Of a stretch of DNA of 64,000 nucleotides, positions 35,805 through 45,425 are shown in pieces. Location of the stretch: the NCBI GenBank assembly GCA_002483105.1, contig DLHG01000007.1, forward strand, positions 247,350 through 311,349, read 5' to 3'. Position 1 is the first letter of the stretch. Every line of letters begins with the position of its first letter. Position numbers and translations under genes: made by a program. The notes under the pieces were generated by a model that saw nothing but the letters and a program-made list of their open reading frames with translations, searched no databases and had not been told where the DNA came from. The DNA comes from Bacteroidetes bacterium UBA7674. Its GTDB lineage: Bacteria; Bacteroidota; Bacteroidia; Chitinophagales; Chitinophagaceae.

Positions 35805-37256
35805 TTACAAAACCTTTTTTACCCACAGCTCAGCCCAGGCGTCATGAAAATGCTGTTCGCTTACTTTGGTATATTTTGTTCCAAATTCGTTCATTACTTC
35901 TTCAGGGGCACGATGGTCTGTATAGCCTCCTTCAAGCCACACGGTATCTGTCAATGGTCTTTTATTAATCCCTTTCACAATAGAATCGAGTGTAACTTCC
36001 ATCTTACCTAATACATAGTTACCTGTATAGCCCTTCTTTTTAAGATAGTATTGCTGATTCCAGGCCGATTTCTCATTGATAATGCTGTATTGCTTCCCGT
36101 TATCCGCAATGTAGGTTGTAAGCGACCTCATATCTTCTTTTCTCACCTTAGAATAATACTCCTGTACTATTATCACATTGTATAGTTGTATCAGCGCAAA
36201 CAGTAAAAAGAGGCTATATGATAACACTCGGTTCTTTATTAATACTATTGCCATAGCGTGTATCAGTATGAACAGGGGTATCGTAAAGAAGAAGTACCGG
36301 TTTTGAAACATCGGAGTGACCAGTACAGAACGCAAGTAAGGGATACCGAAAGACAGGATAATAGTGGTCATCAATACTATCGCGCTCAGCACAACCGGAT
36401 TTTTCCTAATACTTTTATTCTCTTGCCATGACCGGTAAACAAAATATAGATATAGTAAGGGCAGAAAAAATAAAAAGAGATACAGAAAGTAGTATGCCCC
36501 GAAAAAATCTGCATAGTAATTCAGTACAAAAGTAACAGGTTGTGGCTCCGTCCAATACTTTTCTATTTTTGACGTGGCATACAGGAATGGGAAGCAGGGC
36601 ACATAAAGTACCAGGGCCAAAAGCATGCTCTTGAAAAAAGCAAGAAATAGCGCTCTTTTATGCTCCTGCTCATTTAGCCAGAATATGATCACCAGTACTA
36701 ATTGAGCGAAAACCGCGAAGAGGCTGAAATAATGTGAATATAACATCAATGCAGTGCTCACTCCATGTTTGACGATATCGCTGGTCTTACGTTGCTTCAA
36801 AACACGAAGAAAGAAGAACAAGGAGAGCGTTGCAAAGAGACTGAAAAAGGTATATGCACGTGCTTCCTGCGAAAAATATATCGCGTAACTGTTTACGGTC
36901 AATAGCAATGCAGCTAGTAATCCAAGCTTCTTGCTGAGGAATTCTTTACCTAATAAATAAATAGCATAAATATTGAGCACACCTGCAATAGCAGGTAAAA
37001 TACGGGCAACATTATCCTCGTAGCCGAATAGCGTGAACATAATTCGCTCCATAGCAAAGAACATAGGCGGGTGTTCATCCTTCAGATAAAAATCAAAGAA
37101 GGTTTTCCACGACAGGGATGGGTCAGCCTCATTCATCGTATATAGCTCATCATACCATAAACTCTGGTAATTAAGCCTGTAGAAACGTAACACGGTCGCA
37201 AGAACTATTATTGCCGCAAGTCCTACCTCATATTTATGTTTCTTTAGAAAATTCAT
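35805..37256 (-). CDS. GT39-family (PMT/ArnT-like) membrane glycosyltransferase
   Basis: From MNFLKKHKYE the product is 483 residues, a polytopic inner-membrane protein with roughly ten hydrophobic segments. Early after the first segment it has the GT-C motif YQSLWYDELYT (catalytic Asp-Glu), then EHPPMFFAMERI, which are typical of dolichyl/undecaprenyl-phosphate-mannose-type transferases. The C-terminal ~100 residues form a soluble periplasmic domain. It likely transfers a lipid-linked sugar to a lipid or protein acceptor outside the membrane; the acceptor is unknown. A start nine codons upstream (37283) is open but less typical. Confidence 0.85.
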   Translation of the reverse strand: MNFLKKHKYEVGLAAIIVLATVLRFYRLNYQSLWYDELYTMNEADPSLSWKTFFDFYLKDEHPPMFFAMERIMFTLFGYEDNVARILPAIAGVLNIYAIYLLGKEFLSKKLGLLAALLLTVNSYAIYFSQEARAYTFFSLFATLSLFFFLRVLKQRKTSDIVKHGVSTALMLYSHYFSLFAVFAQLVLVIIFWLNEQEHKRALFLAFFKSMLLALVLYVPCFPFLYATSKIEKYWTEPQPVTFVLNYYADFFGAYYFLYLFLFFLPLLYLYFVYRSWQENKSIRKNPVVLSAIVLMTTIILSFGIPYLRSVLVTPMFQNRYFFFTIPLFILIHAMAIVLIKNRVLSYSLFLLFALIQLYNVIIVQEYYSKVRKEDMRSLTTYIADNGKQYSIINEKSAWNQQYYLKKKGYTGNYVLGKMEVTLDSIVKGINKRPLTDTVWLEGGYTDHRAPEEVMNEFGTKYTKVSEQHFHDAWAELWVKKVL

Positions 37257-37326
37257 TAGATGTTGGTCGTTCCCCGATTGCAATATACTAATGAAAAAAC
37301 GTAACTTACCGTTACAATCACTCCAT

Positions 37327-37617
37327 ATGAAAAAGGTATTATCATTATTTGCCGCAGCCGTTTTTCTCAGCTCCTGCCACGACTACTGGCCACAGGAAGA
37401 TAAAGATGCATACCACCAGGCATGTATGGAAGAAGCCAAAGTATGGTCTGGCTCCGAGGCCAATTCTAAAGCCTATTGTGATTGTGTGCTGGAAACAGTA
37501 ACCACTAAATACAAAACAGTGGATGAACTGATGGAGCATGCCCTGGAAATCAGTTCTGACCCGGACATACAAAAATGTAAAACGGCAGTGGAAATTCCGC
37601 CGGTATCAGACCATTAA
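37327..37617 (+). CDS. Small conserved-looking lipoprotein with CxC motif
   Basis: From MKKVLSLFAAAVFLSSC the product is 96 residues with a lipobox (Cys17). The mature domain has spaced cysteines (YHQACMEEA, AYCDCVLE, IQKCKTAV), a pattern of small helical disulfide-linked periplasmic proteins. The longer frame from 37291 adds 12 residues before the signal and is not preferred. The function is unknown. Its last bases overlap the end of the convergent gene by four bases. Confidence 0.75.
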   Translation: MKKVLSLFAAAVFLSSCHDYWPQEDKDAYHQACMEEAKVWSGSEANSKAYCDCVLETVTTKYKTVDELMEHALEISSDPDIQKCKTAVEIPPVSDH

Positions 37618-38309
37618 TTGGCTTCAGGCTTATCGTCTTTCTTATTCCCAGTCAACGACGGTAGTTTATATATGACACCAAATTGAAATGATGCATTTCC
37701 GGATTCGGACCAGACAACTTTACTTATACCATTATTGACAGAGTAACCAATACCGCCTGTTATGTCTAACATACTTGTTAACGGATATCTTCCCTGCAAT
37801 TGTGCATTTATCCCCAAAGAGAGCCTTTTGATATACTTAGAAGTATTTTGATAACTGTAGTATTCACCGGTAGAATATTGAATATTGCCATTCTCCCTGC
37901 CGTAGAGCAACAGGTTGATACTGGGCATCACAAGCAGGTGAATGAATTTCCTTTTACCAATACCAACATCAACGATCGGCGATATCGTCACGAATGTGCT
38001 TCTATGTTCTATATCGCGTACATACTTCGCTCCCGAACTATATTTCCGTTCATAATAAATGTCAATGTGGTTTCGCTTGATGCCAAGTCCGGCACCTACA
38101 TTTACCGGCCATTCTTTTTTTGAAATAATATAAGCCGATGTCAACAATGCCGGCGTAGACTTAGTATCCCCTATTTGAGATTTGCCAAATCTGTCCTTAG
38201 TATCCTTATAAAAGGTTTTGTTCAGCCCGGTTTGGAACCCAAGATTCCATTGACTTTTAGTCGTTACGGACAAAAGAGTAATAATTGAGAGAAGGGTTAT
38301 AGTTTTCAT
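37614..38309 (-). CDS. Outer-membrane beta-barrel-like exported protein
   Basis: The 231-residue protein has a signal peptide (MKTITLLSIITLLSVTTKSQ) and a body of alternating amphipathic strands with glycine and aromatic residues (WNLGFQTGLNK, VGAGLGIKRNHIDIYY, FVTISPIVDVGIGKRKF, RLSLGINAQLQGRYPL, SFQFGVIYKLP). This is compatible with an 8-10-stranded PorT/OmpW-like outer-membrane barrel. No specific family is recognised. It ends tail-to-tail with the small lipoprotein gene. Confidence 0.7.
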   Translation of the reverse strand: MKTITLLSIITLLSVTTKSQWNLGFQTGLNKTFYKDTKDRFGKSQIGDTKSTPALLTSAYIISKKEWPVNVGAGLGIKRNHIDIYYERKYSSGAKYVRDIEHRSTFVTISPIVDVGIGKRKFIHLLVMPSINLLLYGRENGNIQYSTGEYYSYQNTSKYIKRLSLGINAQLQGRYPLTSMLDITGGIGYSVNNGISKVVWSESGNASFQFGVIYKLPSLTGNKKDDKPEAN

Positions 38310-38319
38310 TTGTCAGGCT

Positions 38320-39480
38320 TTATAAAAGTTGTCGTTCCCCGGCCACTATTCTCCTCAATAAAATGGATGCCCTGTACCTGTCCTCGTGGTAATCATTATA
38401 CAGGCCATCCAGCTTTGCCAGGCATTTATCTGCGCCCCATTCGTTGCACCATTGCAACAGGCCCTTGGGATAATTCACCCCTTTGGTCATCGCAAGATCC
38501 AGGTCTTTGGCAGAAGCTATATTAAGATGCAGTGCGTCAACAGCTTCGTTGATCAATAACGCCAGAATGCGTTCTTTTATTTCATTACCTAGAATATTGT
38601 CTTTTGTTGGTTCCGGATGCGCTGTTCCTTCGGCATAGCTGTAGAATCCTCGTCCCGACTTCCTTCCCAGCCATCCCGCTTCCAGCAAACGCTTCTGCGA
38701 GAACGACGGTTTGTACCGCGGGTCGAAAAAGAAAGAGGTGAACACTGTTTCAGTAACTACATAGTTCACATCATGGCCTATATAGTCCATCAATGTAAAC
38801 GGCCCCATACGGAAACCACCCAATTCGGTCATTGCCCAATCAATAGTTGCTTTATCGGCAATACCTTCTTCCATTATCCTGATGGCCTCGCTATAAAAAG
38901 GACGCGCAACCCTGTTCACGATAAAGCCCGGTGTATCTTTAGTAATTACAGGTACTTTACCCCACTGTTCCATCAACGTTTTCGCTGCTGGTACTAATGC
39001 TTCATCAGTTTGCACTGCAGGAATTATTTCCACCAGTGCCATCAGCGGTGCGGGATTAAAAAAGTGTAATCCTAAAACCCTCGACGGGTTCTTACACGCA
39101 GCAGCTATAGAAGTAATAGAAAGCGACGAAGTATTACTTGCCAATACACAATCATCACTCACGATTCCTTCCACTTCCGCAAATACACTTTTCTTTATTT
39201 CGAGTTTCTCTACAATAGCTTCTATAATAAGTCCACAGTTAGCGAAAGCACTTACTTCACCTGCAAAGGTGAAACGCGCCAATACGTCTTCAGCATTGGC
39301 CAGCTTTCCTTTCTCCTGCAATTTTTGCAGCACGGCAGAAAGACTCGTTTTAGCTTTCTCCAGCGCCGCAGCATTGGTATCATACAGCACCACCTTATGG
39401 CCAGCCATCGCCGCCACCTGCGCTATACCCGCGCCCATTGCCCCCGAACCTATTACACCTACTATTGTGTTACTATTCAT
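38320..39480 (-). CDS. 3-hydroxyacyl-CoA dehydrogenase
   Basis: The 386-residue enzyme has the NAD-binding Rossmann motif GSGAMGAGIAQ (residues ~11-21) and the catalytic-region block ASNTSSLSIT...GLHFFNPAPLMALVEII. It continues with KDTPGFIVNRV and two C-terminal helical dimerisation domains (GPFTLMDYIGHDV; GVNYPKGLLQWCNEWG). It oxidises 3-hydroxyacyl-CoA to 3-ketoacyl-CoA. The length and double C-terminal domain resemble PaaH/3-hydroxybutyryl-CoA dehydrogenase-like enzymes. It is followed on the same strand by an outer-membrane protein gene and preceded by a fumarylacetoacetate hydrolase, so a role in aromatic or amino acid catabolism is possible. Confidence 0.92.
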   Translation of the reverse strand: MNSNTIVGVIGSGAMGAGIAQVAAMAGHKVVLYDTNAAALEKAKTSLSAVLQKLQEKGKLANAEDVLARFTFAGEVSAFANCGLIIEAIVEKLEIKKSVFAEVEGIVSDDCVLASNTSSLSITSIAAACKNPSRVLGLHFFNPAPLMALVEIIPAVQTDEALVPAAKTLMEQWGKVPVITKDTPGFIVNRVARPFYSEAIRIMEEGIADKATIDWAMTELGGFRMGPFTLMDYIGHDVNYVVTETVFTSFFFDPRYKPSFSQKRLLEAGWLGRKSGRGFYSYAEGTAHPEPTKDNILGNEIKERILALLINEAVDALHLNIASAKDLDLAMTKGVNYPKGLLQWCNEWGADKCLAKLDGLYNDYHEDRYRASILLRRIVAGERQLL

Positions 39481-39488
39481 ATTACTCC

Positions 39489-39533
39489 CGTCATTGCGAG
39501 GAACGTGTGTCCCGCTTTTCGCGGGGAAGCAAC
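39489..39533. repeat. 'GTCATTGCGAGGAACG' dispersed repeat with hairpin
   Basis: CGTCATTGCGAGGAACG is followed by CCCGC TTTTC GCGGG and GAAGCAA. This motif is a very common intergenic repeat in Bacteroidota and other bacteria. Here it separates two genes that may otherwise be co-transcribed. Confidence 0.65.
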
Positions 39534-39570
39534 TAGCTTCTAATGCTCGTCCTCATAATAATATTTAAAA

Positions 39571-40575
39571 CTATTTCTTCTTCAACGCCAAAATACTAAA
39601 GTCCGTTTTCTCCGCTATTATCGTATTGCTCAATAATCCCAGTCCTTCTATCTCCATCTCGACTACATCACCTGCTTGCAACCATTGTGGTTTAAAATTC
39701 GGATCATTCAGCAGGCCTGTACCATTCAGCTCCAGGAAACAACCTGTACCTACCGTACCACTACCTATCACATCACCCGGAAGAATATCTACGCCATAAG
39801 CACAACGCTCCACTATCTCCGCAAATGTCCAGTCCATATCCCCCATGCTGCCCTCGCTCACCTGTACGCCATTCACACGGCACACCATTTTCAGGTTGAA
39901 GGCATTACCTGTATGCCCCGGTTTAGGTTCTGTGCGGTATTGTTCCAACTCATCAGGTGTTACCAGCATCGGGCCTATAACAGTGCTGAAGTCCTTTCCT
40001 TTTGCAGGACCCAGGTTCAGCAGCATTTCTTCCATTTGCAGGGTACGCGCGCTCATGTCGTTCATGATCATGTAGCCAGCAATATATTTATCAGCATCTG
40101 CTGCTTTTATATTCCTTCCTTTCTTACCTATCACGATAGCTGCTTCCAGTTCAAAATCCAGTTTCTGGAAATGATCAGGCATACACACTATATCGCCGGG
40201 GCCTTGTATCGCGTTGTGATTGGTAAAGTAGAAAATAGGATATTGGTCAAACTCCGCTATCATATCCACTTTACGGTTGCGTCGTGCAGACGCTACGTGC
40301 TGGCGGAAGGCATAACCATCCCTGCACGAAGTAGGTTGCGGCACGGGAGCCAAAACTTTCGCCTGCTGCATCTCTGTTCCTTCCAAACCGGTAGTTCCTG
40401 CTTTCAGCGCTTCATTGGCCATGCGCGCCATATCTTCCTTCCGTTCCCAGTCATTAAGCATTTCTTTCATTGTGGAGGGCAGGTTCTTGTTCACCTCATT
40501 AGTGTCATACAGCCTGTCATTCACCAAAAAAGCCAGTTGTTCTTTGCCGCGCTTTGAATATGTTACCAGTTTCAT
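39571..40575 (-). CDS. Fumarylacetoacetate hydrolase family protein
   Basis: The 334-residue protein has the FAH fold: an N-terminal SH3-like part (MKLVTYSKRGKEQLAFLV) and a catalytic domain with metal-binding acidic residues in LDFELEAAIVIGKKG and YMIMNDMSARTLQ, then TVIGPMLVTPDEL and GDVIGSGTVGTGCFLEL. It probably hydrolyses a C-C bond in fumarylacetoacetate or a related diketo acid, the last step of tyrosine breakdown. Length is closer to the bacterial two-domain enzymes than to short isomerase-type members. It is divergent from carbonic anhydrase. Confidence 0.9.
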   Translation of the reverse strand: MKLVTYSKRGKEQLAFLVNDRLYDTNEVNKNLPSTMKEMLNDWERKEDMARMANEALKAGTTGLEGTEMQQAKVLAPVPQPTSCRDGYAFRQHVASARRNRKVDMIAEFDQYPIFYFTNHNAIQGPGDIVCMPDHFQKLDFELEAAIVIGKKGRNIKAADADKYIAGYMIMNDMSARTLQMEEMLLNLGPAKGKDFSTVIGPMLVTPDELEQYRTEPKPGHTGNAFNLKMVCRVNGVQVSEGSMGDMDWTFAEIVERCAYGVDILPGDVIGSGTVGTGCFLELNGTGLLNDPNFKPQWLQAGDVVEMEIEGLGLLSNTIIAEKTDFSILALKKK

Positions 40576-40711
40576 TATCTACGTTTAAGGGCGTAAAAAT
40601 AAACAAAGCGATACACAATACCCGTATCACTTCTGCATTTAATGTTATTTGTATGAATGAGAACCTCATTTTCACAAAATCCTTAACTTCAACGCACAAA
40701 CACACTGATCA

Positions 40712-41353
40712 ATGGGCGCTTACGAGGATATATTCGAACACAACAGGAACTGGGTGAAATCCCGCACGGAACACGATCCCCATTTTTTTGAAAAACTGGC
40801 CAAAGAACAGCACCCCGACTATCTATACATCGGTTGCTCCGATAGCCGCGTCCCTGCCAATGAGATCATGGGGCTGGATGCCGGCGAGGTATTCGTTCAC
40901 CGCAATGTCGCCAACCTGGTCAATAACGTAGACTTAAATGTGATGTCAGTACTGAACTATGCTGTGCGTCACCTGCATGTAAAGCATATCATCGTTTGCG
41001 GACACTACAACTGTGGTGGCGTAAAGGCTGCAATGACACCTGTAGATATGGGCTTGCTCAATCCATGGCTCCGCAGCATCCGCGATGTGTATCGCCTGCA
41101 CTTTGAAGAGCTGGATGCTATTAAAGATGAACATGCCCGCTACAACAGGCTCGTAGAGCTGAACGTGATAGAGCAGGCCACCAACATCATCAAAACAGCA
41201 GCAGTGCAATTGTCTTATGCTGAAAATGAGTACCCCATCGTCCACGGCTGGGTATTCGACCTGAGCACAGGCCACCTCAAAGACCTGAACATCGACTTCA
41301 AGGCTACCTTACAGGATATACAGAGGTTGTATGATCTTACAGGCGGGCAATAA
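40712..41353 (+). CDS. can: Beta-class carbonic anhydrase
   Basis: The 213-residue enzyme has the zinc and catalytic residues of beta carbonic anhydrases: Cys and the Asp-Arg dyad in IGCSDSRVPAN, the HRNVANLV block, and His/Cys ligands in HYNCGGVKAA. It interconverts CO2 and bicarbonate in the cytosol, supplying bicarbonate for carboxylases. Length and the C-terminal GWVFDLSTGHLKDL match the E. coli Can group. It has its own promoter region (136 bp from the divergent gene) and a candidate terminator overlapping the next gene's end. Confidence 0.95.
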   Translation: MGAYEDIFEHNRNWVKSRTEHDPHFFEKLAKEQHPDYLYIGCSDSRVPANEIMGLDAGEVFVHRNVANLVNNVDLNVMSVLNYAVRHLHVKHIIVCGHYNCGGVKAAMTPVDMGLLNPWLRSIRDVYRLHFEELDAIKDEHARYNRLVELNVIEQATNIIKTAAVQLSYAENEYPIVHGWVFDLSTGHLKDLNIDFKATLQDIQRLYDLTGGQ

Positions 41354-41374
41354 ATATCAATTCTTTTTCCAGAT

Positions 41375-41405
41375 AGTGATCGTGCCTATGGTACGATCAC
41401 TTTTA
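41375..41405 (+). terminator. Candidate terminator of the carbonic anhydrase gene
   Basis: AGTGATCGT (41375-41383) pairs with ACGATCACT (41393-41401) and is followed by a short T run. The hairpin overlaps the last codons of the convergent lipid kinase gene, so it serves double duty. The T tract is only four bases. Confidence 0.6.
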
Positions 41406-42264
41406 GCTTAGCCTCTTTTATAGAGAAGGTGATCTCGTTGTCACAACGGTGCGCATCACCGTCTGTTTGTAACCATTTTAGTTCAGGATGTGAAATCGTT
41501 ATTTCCTTCGCGCGGTAGGTATCTACATAAGGGCTTTTATCTATCGTGCCGTTCATGGCACGTAGTACCAGCGAGCTACCGAGTAGTTTAGGGAAGGGCT
41601 TAATGATGCTAACGTCCAGCCAACCATCGGTATAACTGGCATTGGGTGCTATTTTAAAGTTGTAGCCAAACTGTTGTCCGTTGGCTATGTTGATCATGAA
41701 TGCTTTCTGGTCCAGTGGCTTGCCGTCTATCTTTATCTTCCAGTCCCACTCTTTATATGTCCAGAGGTTCTTGGTCACCAGCCAGCTATATACAGCAAGT
41801 CCACGCTTTTCGCTACTCGCAAATCTTTTTGATATCAACGCGTCAAAACCCACACCTGCATTGCTCAGGAACAGGTCGCCATTCACATAGCCTACATCTA
41901 CTTTCTCCACCCTGCCATTGTTGATCACATCCAACGCTGCTGCTATCTCCAGTGGTATCTCCATCGTCCTTGCCATGCCATTACCCGAACCTTTCGGGAT
42001 GATGGCGAGTGCTGTTTCCGTTCCCACCAATCCTTTCGCCACATCGTTCACCGAACCGTCACCACCAACAGCCACTACCGCGAAAGCACCTTTGCCGGCA
42101 GCTTCTTTGGCAAGCTCGGTACCATGCCCCGCCCGTTCTGTATGCGCTATCTCATAGCTGAAGCTTTGTTTATTCAGTGTTGCTTCTATAACATCAGCTA
42201 TAGCCTTTTGCCTGTCCACGCCCGACTTCGGGTTGATGATAAAGACTATATGCTTGTAACTCAT
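41386..42264 (-). CDS. Diacylglycerol/lipid kinase family protein
   Basis: The 292-residue protein has the DAGK catalytic domain: IINPKSG near the N-terminus, the nucleotide-binding VAVGGDGSVNDVAKGL, IIPKGSGNGMART, then a C-terminal beta-sandwich domain (LFLSNAGVGFDALISKRF, WLQTDGD). It phosphorylates a lipid such as diacylglycerol or a sphingoid base at the inner membrane; the exact substrate is not readable. The start overlaps the nadC stop by four bases, so the two are translationally coupled. Confidence 0.9.
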   Translation of the reverse strand: MSYKHIVFIINPKSGVDRQKAIADVIEATLNKQSFSYEIAHTERAGHGTELAKEAAGKGAFAVVAVGGDGSVNDVAKGLVGTETALAIIPKGSGNGMARTMEIPLEIAAALDVINNGRVEKVDVGYVNGDLFLSNAGVGFDALISKRFASSEKRGLAVYSWLVTKNLWTYKEWDWKIKIDGKPLDQKAFMINIANGQQFGYNFKIAPNASYTDGWLDVSIIKPFPKLLGSSLVLRAMNGTIDKSPYVDTYRAKEITISHPELKWLQTDGDAHRCDNEITFSIKEAKLKVIVP

Positions 42265-43121
42265 AGTAGTTGTGCTTTTAAGCTGAGATCCATGCTCACC
42301 GCATGGTGTATGATAGCGCCTGCGGAAATGAAATCCACTCCCGTTCTTGCGTAATCTTCAATCGTTTCCAGTGTGATACCGCCCGATGCTTCCGTTTCAA
42401 ATCTTCCGCCTATCAGCTGTACTGCTTCTTCCACCATTGCCGGTGTATAGTTGTCCAGCATTATGCGGTTCACCTTTCCTACTTCCAGCACACGCTTCAC
42501 ATCTTCTATGCTGCGCGTCTCTACCTCTATCGCCAGCGGTAGATTATTTGCTGTTAAGTATGCAACTGTTTTCTCTATCGCCTTCTCTATGCCTCCGCAG
42601 AAGTCTATATGATTATCCTTCAGCATCACCATATCATAAAGCCCCATACGGTGATTATACCCGCCACCTATCTTCACTGCTTCCTTTTCATAAGCACGGA
42701 AAAGCGGTGTCGTTTTGCGGGTATCCAGTATTTTGGTTTTGTAGCCTTTTATCCTATCCGCATATTGATTGGTCAGCGTAGCTATACCACTCATCCGTTG
42801 CATACAGTTCAGCGCCAGGCGTTCCGCCATTAGTATGGTATGCACCTTGGCCGACACTTCAAATGCCGTATCACCATGCGCCACCTTATCACCATCCTTT
42901 TTATAGAAAGTGAATTTAGCTTCCGGCTCCAGGTACAGGAATATAGTCTTGGCCATTTCTACCCCGGCCAGTATGCCGTCTTCCTTTATCTTCAGCACCG
43001 CCTTGCCTTTTGCAGTTGGGTCTATACTGGCGAGTGTAGAGTGGTCCCCACTACCTATATCTTCCTGTAGCGCTGCTGCTATAAATGCTGTCCTGTCCAA
43101 AAACGTGAATTTAGATGACAA
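42261..43121 (-). CDS. nadC: Nicotinate-nucleotide pyrophosphorylase (carboxylating)
   Basis: The 286-residue enzyme converts quinolinate and PRPP to nicotinate mononucleotide, the last dedicated step of de novo NAD synthesis. Family motifs are EDIGSGDHST, LMAERLALNCMQRMSGIATLT, KILDTRKTTPLFRAYEKEAV, GGGYNHRMGLYDMVMLKDNH, and the PRPP/phosphate-binding C-terminal EASGGITLETIEDYA and ISAGAIIHHA. Length is normal. nadA and nadB are not in the window. It is followed with overlap by a lipid kinase gene. Confidence 0.96.
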   Translation of the reverse strand: MSSKFTFLDRTAFIAAALQEDIGSGDHSTLASIDPTAKGKAVLKIKEDGILAGVEMAKTIFLYLEPEAKFTFYKKDGDKVAHGDTAFEVSAKVHTILMAERLALNCMQRMSGIATLTNQYADRIKGYKTKILDTRKTTPLFRAYEKEAVKIGGGYNHRMGLYDMVMLKDNHIDFCGGIEKAIEKTVAYLTANNLPLAIEVETRSIEDVKRVLEVGKVNRIMLDNYTPAMVEEAVQLIGGRFETEASGGITLETIEDYARTGVDFISAGAIIHHAVSMDLSLKAQLL

Positions 43122-43541
43122 AGCTAATAAATACCGATGTCAACAGCAGAAGTAATGATTTATTAATAATTCCAGCCCAATAGCACCGAAAAATAAGTGG
43201 TCGCCACACGTCCCCTGTTGATCATTGAACCTACAGCTCAATAGATACCCGCTCCGTCGGCAGTTGAATAGTATTAGCGCGCAACACATTTCTACTCGCA
43301 GGGTGAGCCCCCGAGCACCGGCGGAGCCGCATGTGCGTAGGGTGCCCTTTTCTTTGCTACTTTCTGGCGCCTGTCCCGACGCATTGTCGGGAGGCATGCA
43401 AAAGAAAGTAGGACCACGCGGGCAGGTAATGAAAGACTCACCAGCAATAATAATCAGCGTGCTCGCAACTCAATCATAAAATCCCCCCATTTCAGCACAT
43501 TTACTTTGAAAACGACCTAAGGTTTCGTTATTTACCGCGCA
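43122..43541. other. Intergenic region with long imperfect inverted repeat
   Basis: No credible gene lies in these 420 bp between nadC and the histidine kinase (divergent). The region holds a large inverted repeat (43357-43411). A minus-strand open frame over it (43140-43397) has repeat-derived composition and was not accepted. Confidence 0.65.
43357..43411. repeat. Inverted repeat with CTACTTTCT/AGAAAGTAG ends
   Basis: Outer arms CTACTTTCT (43357-43365) and AGAAAGTAG (43403-43411) flank an inner hairpin CCCGAC / GTCGGG. The preceding TTTTCTTTG and following GCAAAAGAAAG extend the symmetry. It resembles a frequent Bacteroidota intergenic repeat. Confidence 0.6.
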
Positions 43542-45425
43542 ATGCAGGCAAGACATAGAACCATATCAATATTATTACATGGGCTTACCTGGCTGCTTTT
43601 ATGCCTGGCGGAGCGGTCTTTTGCCTTTGATGCCTGGAAAGCGGATAGCTTGCACAATTCCCTCCGCACCAAACAGCCTGATACAGATCGCGTAAACACA
43701 TTGCTGGAGCTGTCCGCGGTATATGTGGCAGACAGCCCGGCGAGGAGCTTCTACTATGCCAACGAGGCCTTGTTCCTCTCTGAAAGAAAGGCATGGCAGC
43801 AAGGTATTGCCTCTGCGGAACTACGCATCGCTATCGTCTATGAAGATGTGGGCGAGCTGTACGAAGCGATCAAACATTTACATAAAAGCATCAAAGCCTC
43901 CAGAATTACAGGCGACCTGCCAACTGAGCGCAGATGCTGGCAATACCTGGTGCATTGCTACGACCATACCGAAAGGCATCAGAAAGCACTCAATTGCCAG
44001 GCCCACCTGCTGAACATGCTCATACAAACAGGTGATACCGTCGCTATCTGCCGGCATATGAGTGCTTATGCAACTGTTATGTTCGGTACCGGCCGTAAGC
44101 AGGAAGGTATCGAGTGGCTGAAGAGGGGCATCTTGCTGGCCGGCACACGTCTTCATGGAGATACCCGAAAATATATTTCTGCTGAAATACTGAATACACT
44201 CGCTAACGTGTACGTAAGCCTATATAGGACAGACAGCGCTCTTGATGTCCTCCGCAAGACACTCCCTCTGGCAATTGCCGTCAAAGACACACCAAACATC
44301 GCCTACATTTATTCAACTTTCTGCGATGCATACTTTTATTCAAATAGATACGACTCCGCTGAATACTATGCATACAAAACTCTGGCGCTTGCAGAGTACA
44401 CGAAAGACCTGCCGCTCCAGAAGGGATACCACACCACACTCTCCTGGTTATTTGAAAAAAAGGGCCAGGCCGCTAAAGCATTAAGCTACTATAAGAGCGC
44501 TGATTCGCTGGGGAAATTGATCACTGATACCGAGAAGAACCTCGAGCAGTCTATGCAGATATCACGGGTGGCAATCGAACAGCAACGGGCACATCGCGAA
44601 CAGGAGAGAAGAGACCTGGAGGCCGTGAATACAGACCAAAGAAGAGCGCTCATTATTGCTATCGGTATCCTCATAGCCTTAGCTATTATAACTATTTTGA
44701 TATTCAGGAACCTGAAGACCAAAGAAAAAACAAACAAGATCATCCGGGAACAGGCCGAAGGGCTAAAACAACAAAATGAAGTAATAGATGCCGCCCTGCG
44801 GGATAAAGAAATACTCTTGCAGGAAATGCACCACAGGGTAAAAAATAATCTGCAGCTGATCAATGGCCTATTAGAATTGCAGATGACAAAGTTGACAGAT
44901 AAGAATTCTGTAGAGGCGCTTATGGTAGCACAACAGCGGATATACAGCATGGCGATGGTCCACACCAAGCTATACCACAATACGGGAGATGCTTCTGTAG
45001 AAGTACACGAGTTTGCCACAGACTTGTTCCAAAGTCTCTCTAATGCTTTTAATACGGGCGAAAGCAACATTCAATTTAAAGACCATATCACAGTAACTCA
45101 TTTGTCGCTTAACATGCTCGTACCTATAGGGCTGATATTAAATGAGCTGATCACCAATTCATTCAAGCACGCATTTACGCACACAGATACAGGAACTATA
45201 TCCTTAGACTTGCGAAAAGAAAACAATACTGTCATCCTCACTTATGCCGACAGTGGCACAGGGATAGACCCGGGTAAGTTTGATGAGAACACGGAAACTC
45301 TGGGCCTCTACCTCATCAGGCGGCTCACCCGCCAATTGAAGGGCGATATGGCATATAGTAATGAGAATGGTAGTAAATTCACATTTACATTCCCTTATGA
45401 AGGAAACCAGGATAGGCATAGTTGA
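43542..45425 (+). CDS. TPR-containing sensor histidine kinase (HisKA_2 type)
   Basis: The 627-residue protein has a signal peptide (~1-28) and a periplasmic region of helical TPR-like repeats (to ~350). A transmembrane helix (~367-389, ALIIAIGILIALAIITILIF) and a coiled coil come next. A HisKA_2 dimerisation domain follows, with the phosphorylated histidine in MHHRVKNNLQL (His430/431), then a HATPase_c domain (N-box LNELITNSFKHAF, TYADSGTGI, LGLYLIRRL). The TPR domain probably senses a protein or peptide. The gene overlaps the next one by 29 bases, forming a two-component pair with a LytTR regulator. Confidence 0.9.
   Translation: MQARHRTISILLHGLTWLLLCLAERSFAFDAWKADSLHNSLRTKQPDTDRVNTLLELSAVYVADSPARSFYYANEALFLSERKAWQQGIASAELRIAIVYEDVGELYEAIKHLHKSIKASRITGDLPTERRCWQYLVHCYDHTERHQKALNCQAHLLNMLIQTGDTVAICRHMSAYATVMFGTGRKQEGIEWLKRGILLAGTRLHGDTRKYISAEILNTLANVYVSLYRTDSALDVLRKTLPLAIAVKDTPNIAYIYSTFCDAYFYSNRYDSAEYYAYKTLALAEYTKDLPLQKGYHTTLSWLFEKKGQAAKALSYYKSADSLGKLITDTEKNLEQSMQISRVAIEQQRAHREQERRDLEAVNTDQRRALIIAIGILIALAIITILIFRNLKTKEKTNKIIREQAEGLKQQNEVIDAALRDKEILLQEMHHRVKNNLQLINGLLELQMTKLTDKNSVEALMVAQQRIYSMAMVHTKLYHNTGDASVEVHEFATDLFQSLSNAFNTGESNIQFKDHITVTHLSLNMLVPIGLILNELITNSFKHAFTHTDTGTISLDLRKENNTVILTYADSGTGIDPGKFDENTETLGLYLIRRLTRQLKGDMAYSNENGSKFTFTFPYEGNQDRHS

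Noticed and set aside
43140..43397. Minus-strand frame of 85 codons in the nadC/histidine kinase gap
   Set aside because: It overlaps the long inverted repeat, has odd composition (clusters of Cys, Arg, Gly) and no start context; most likely a repeat-derived chance frame.
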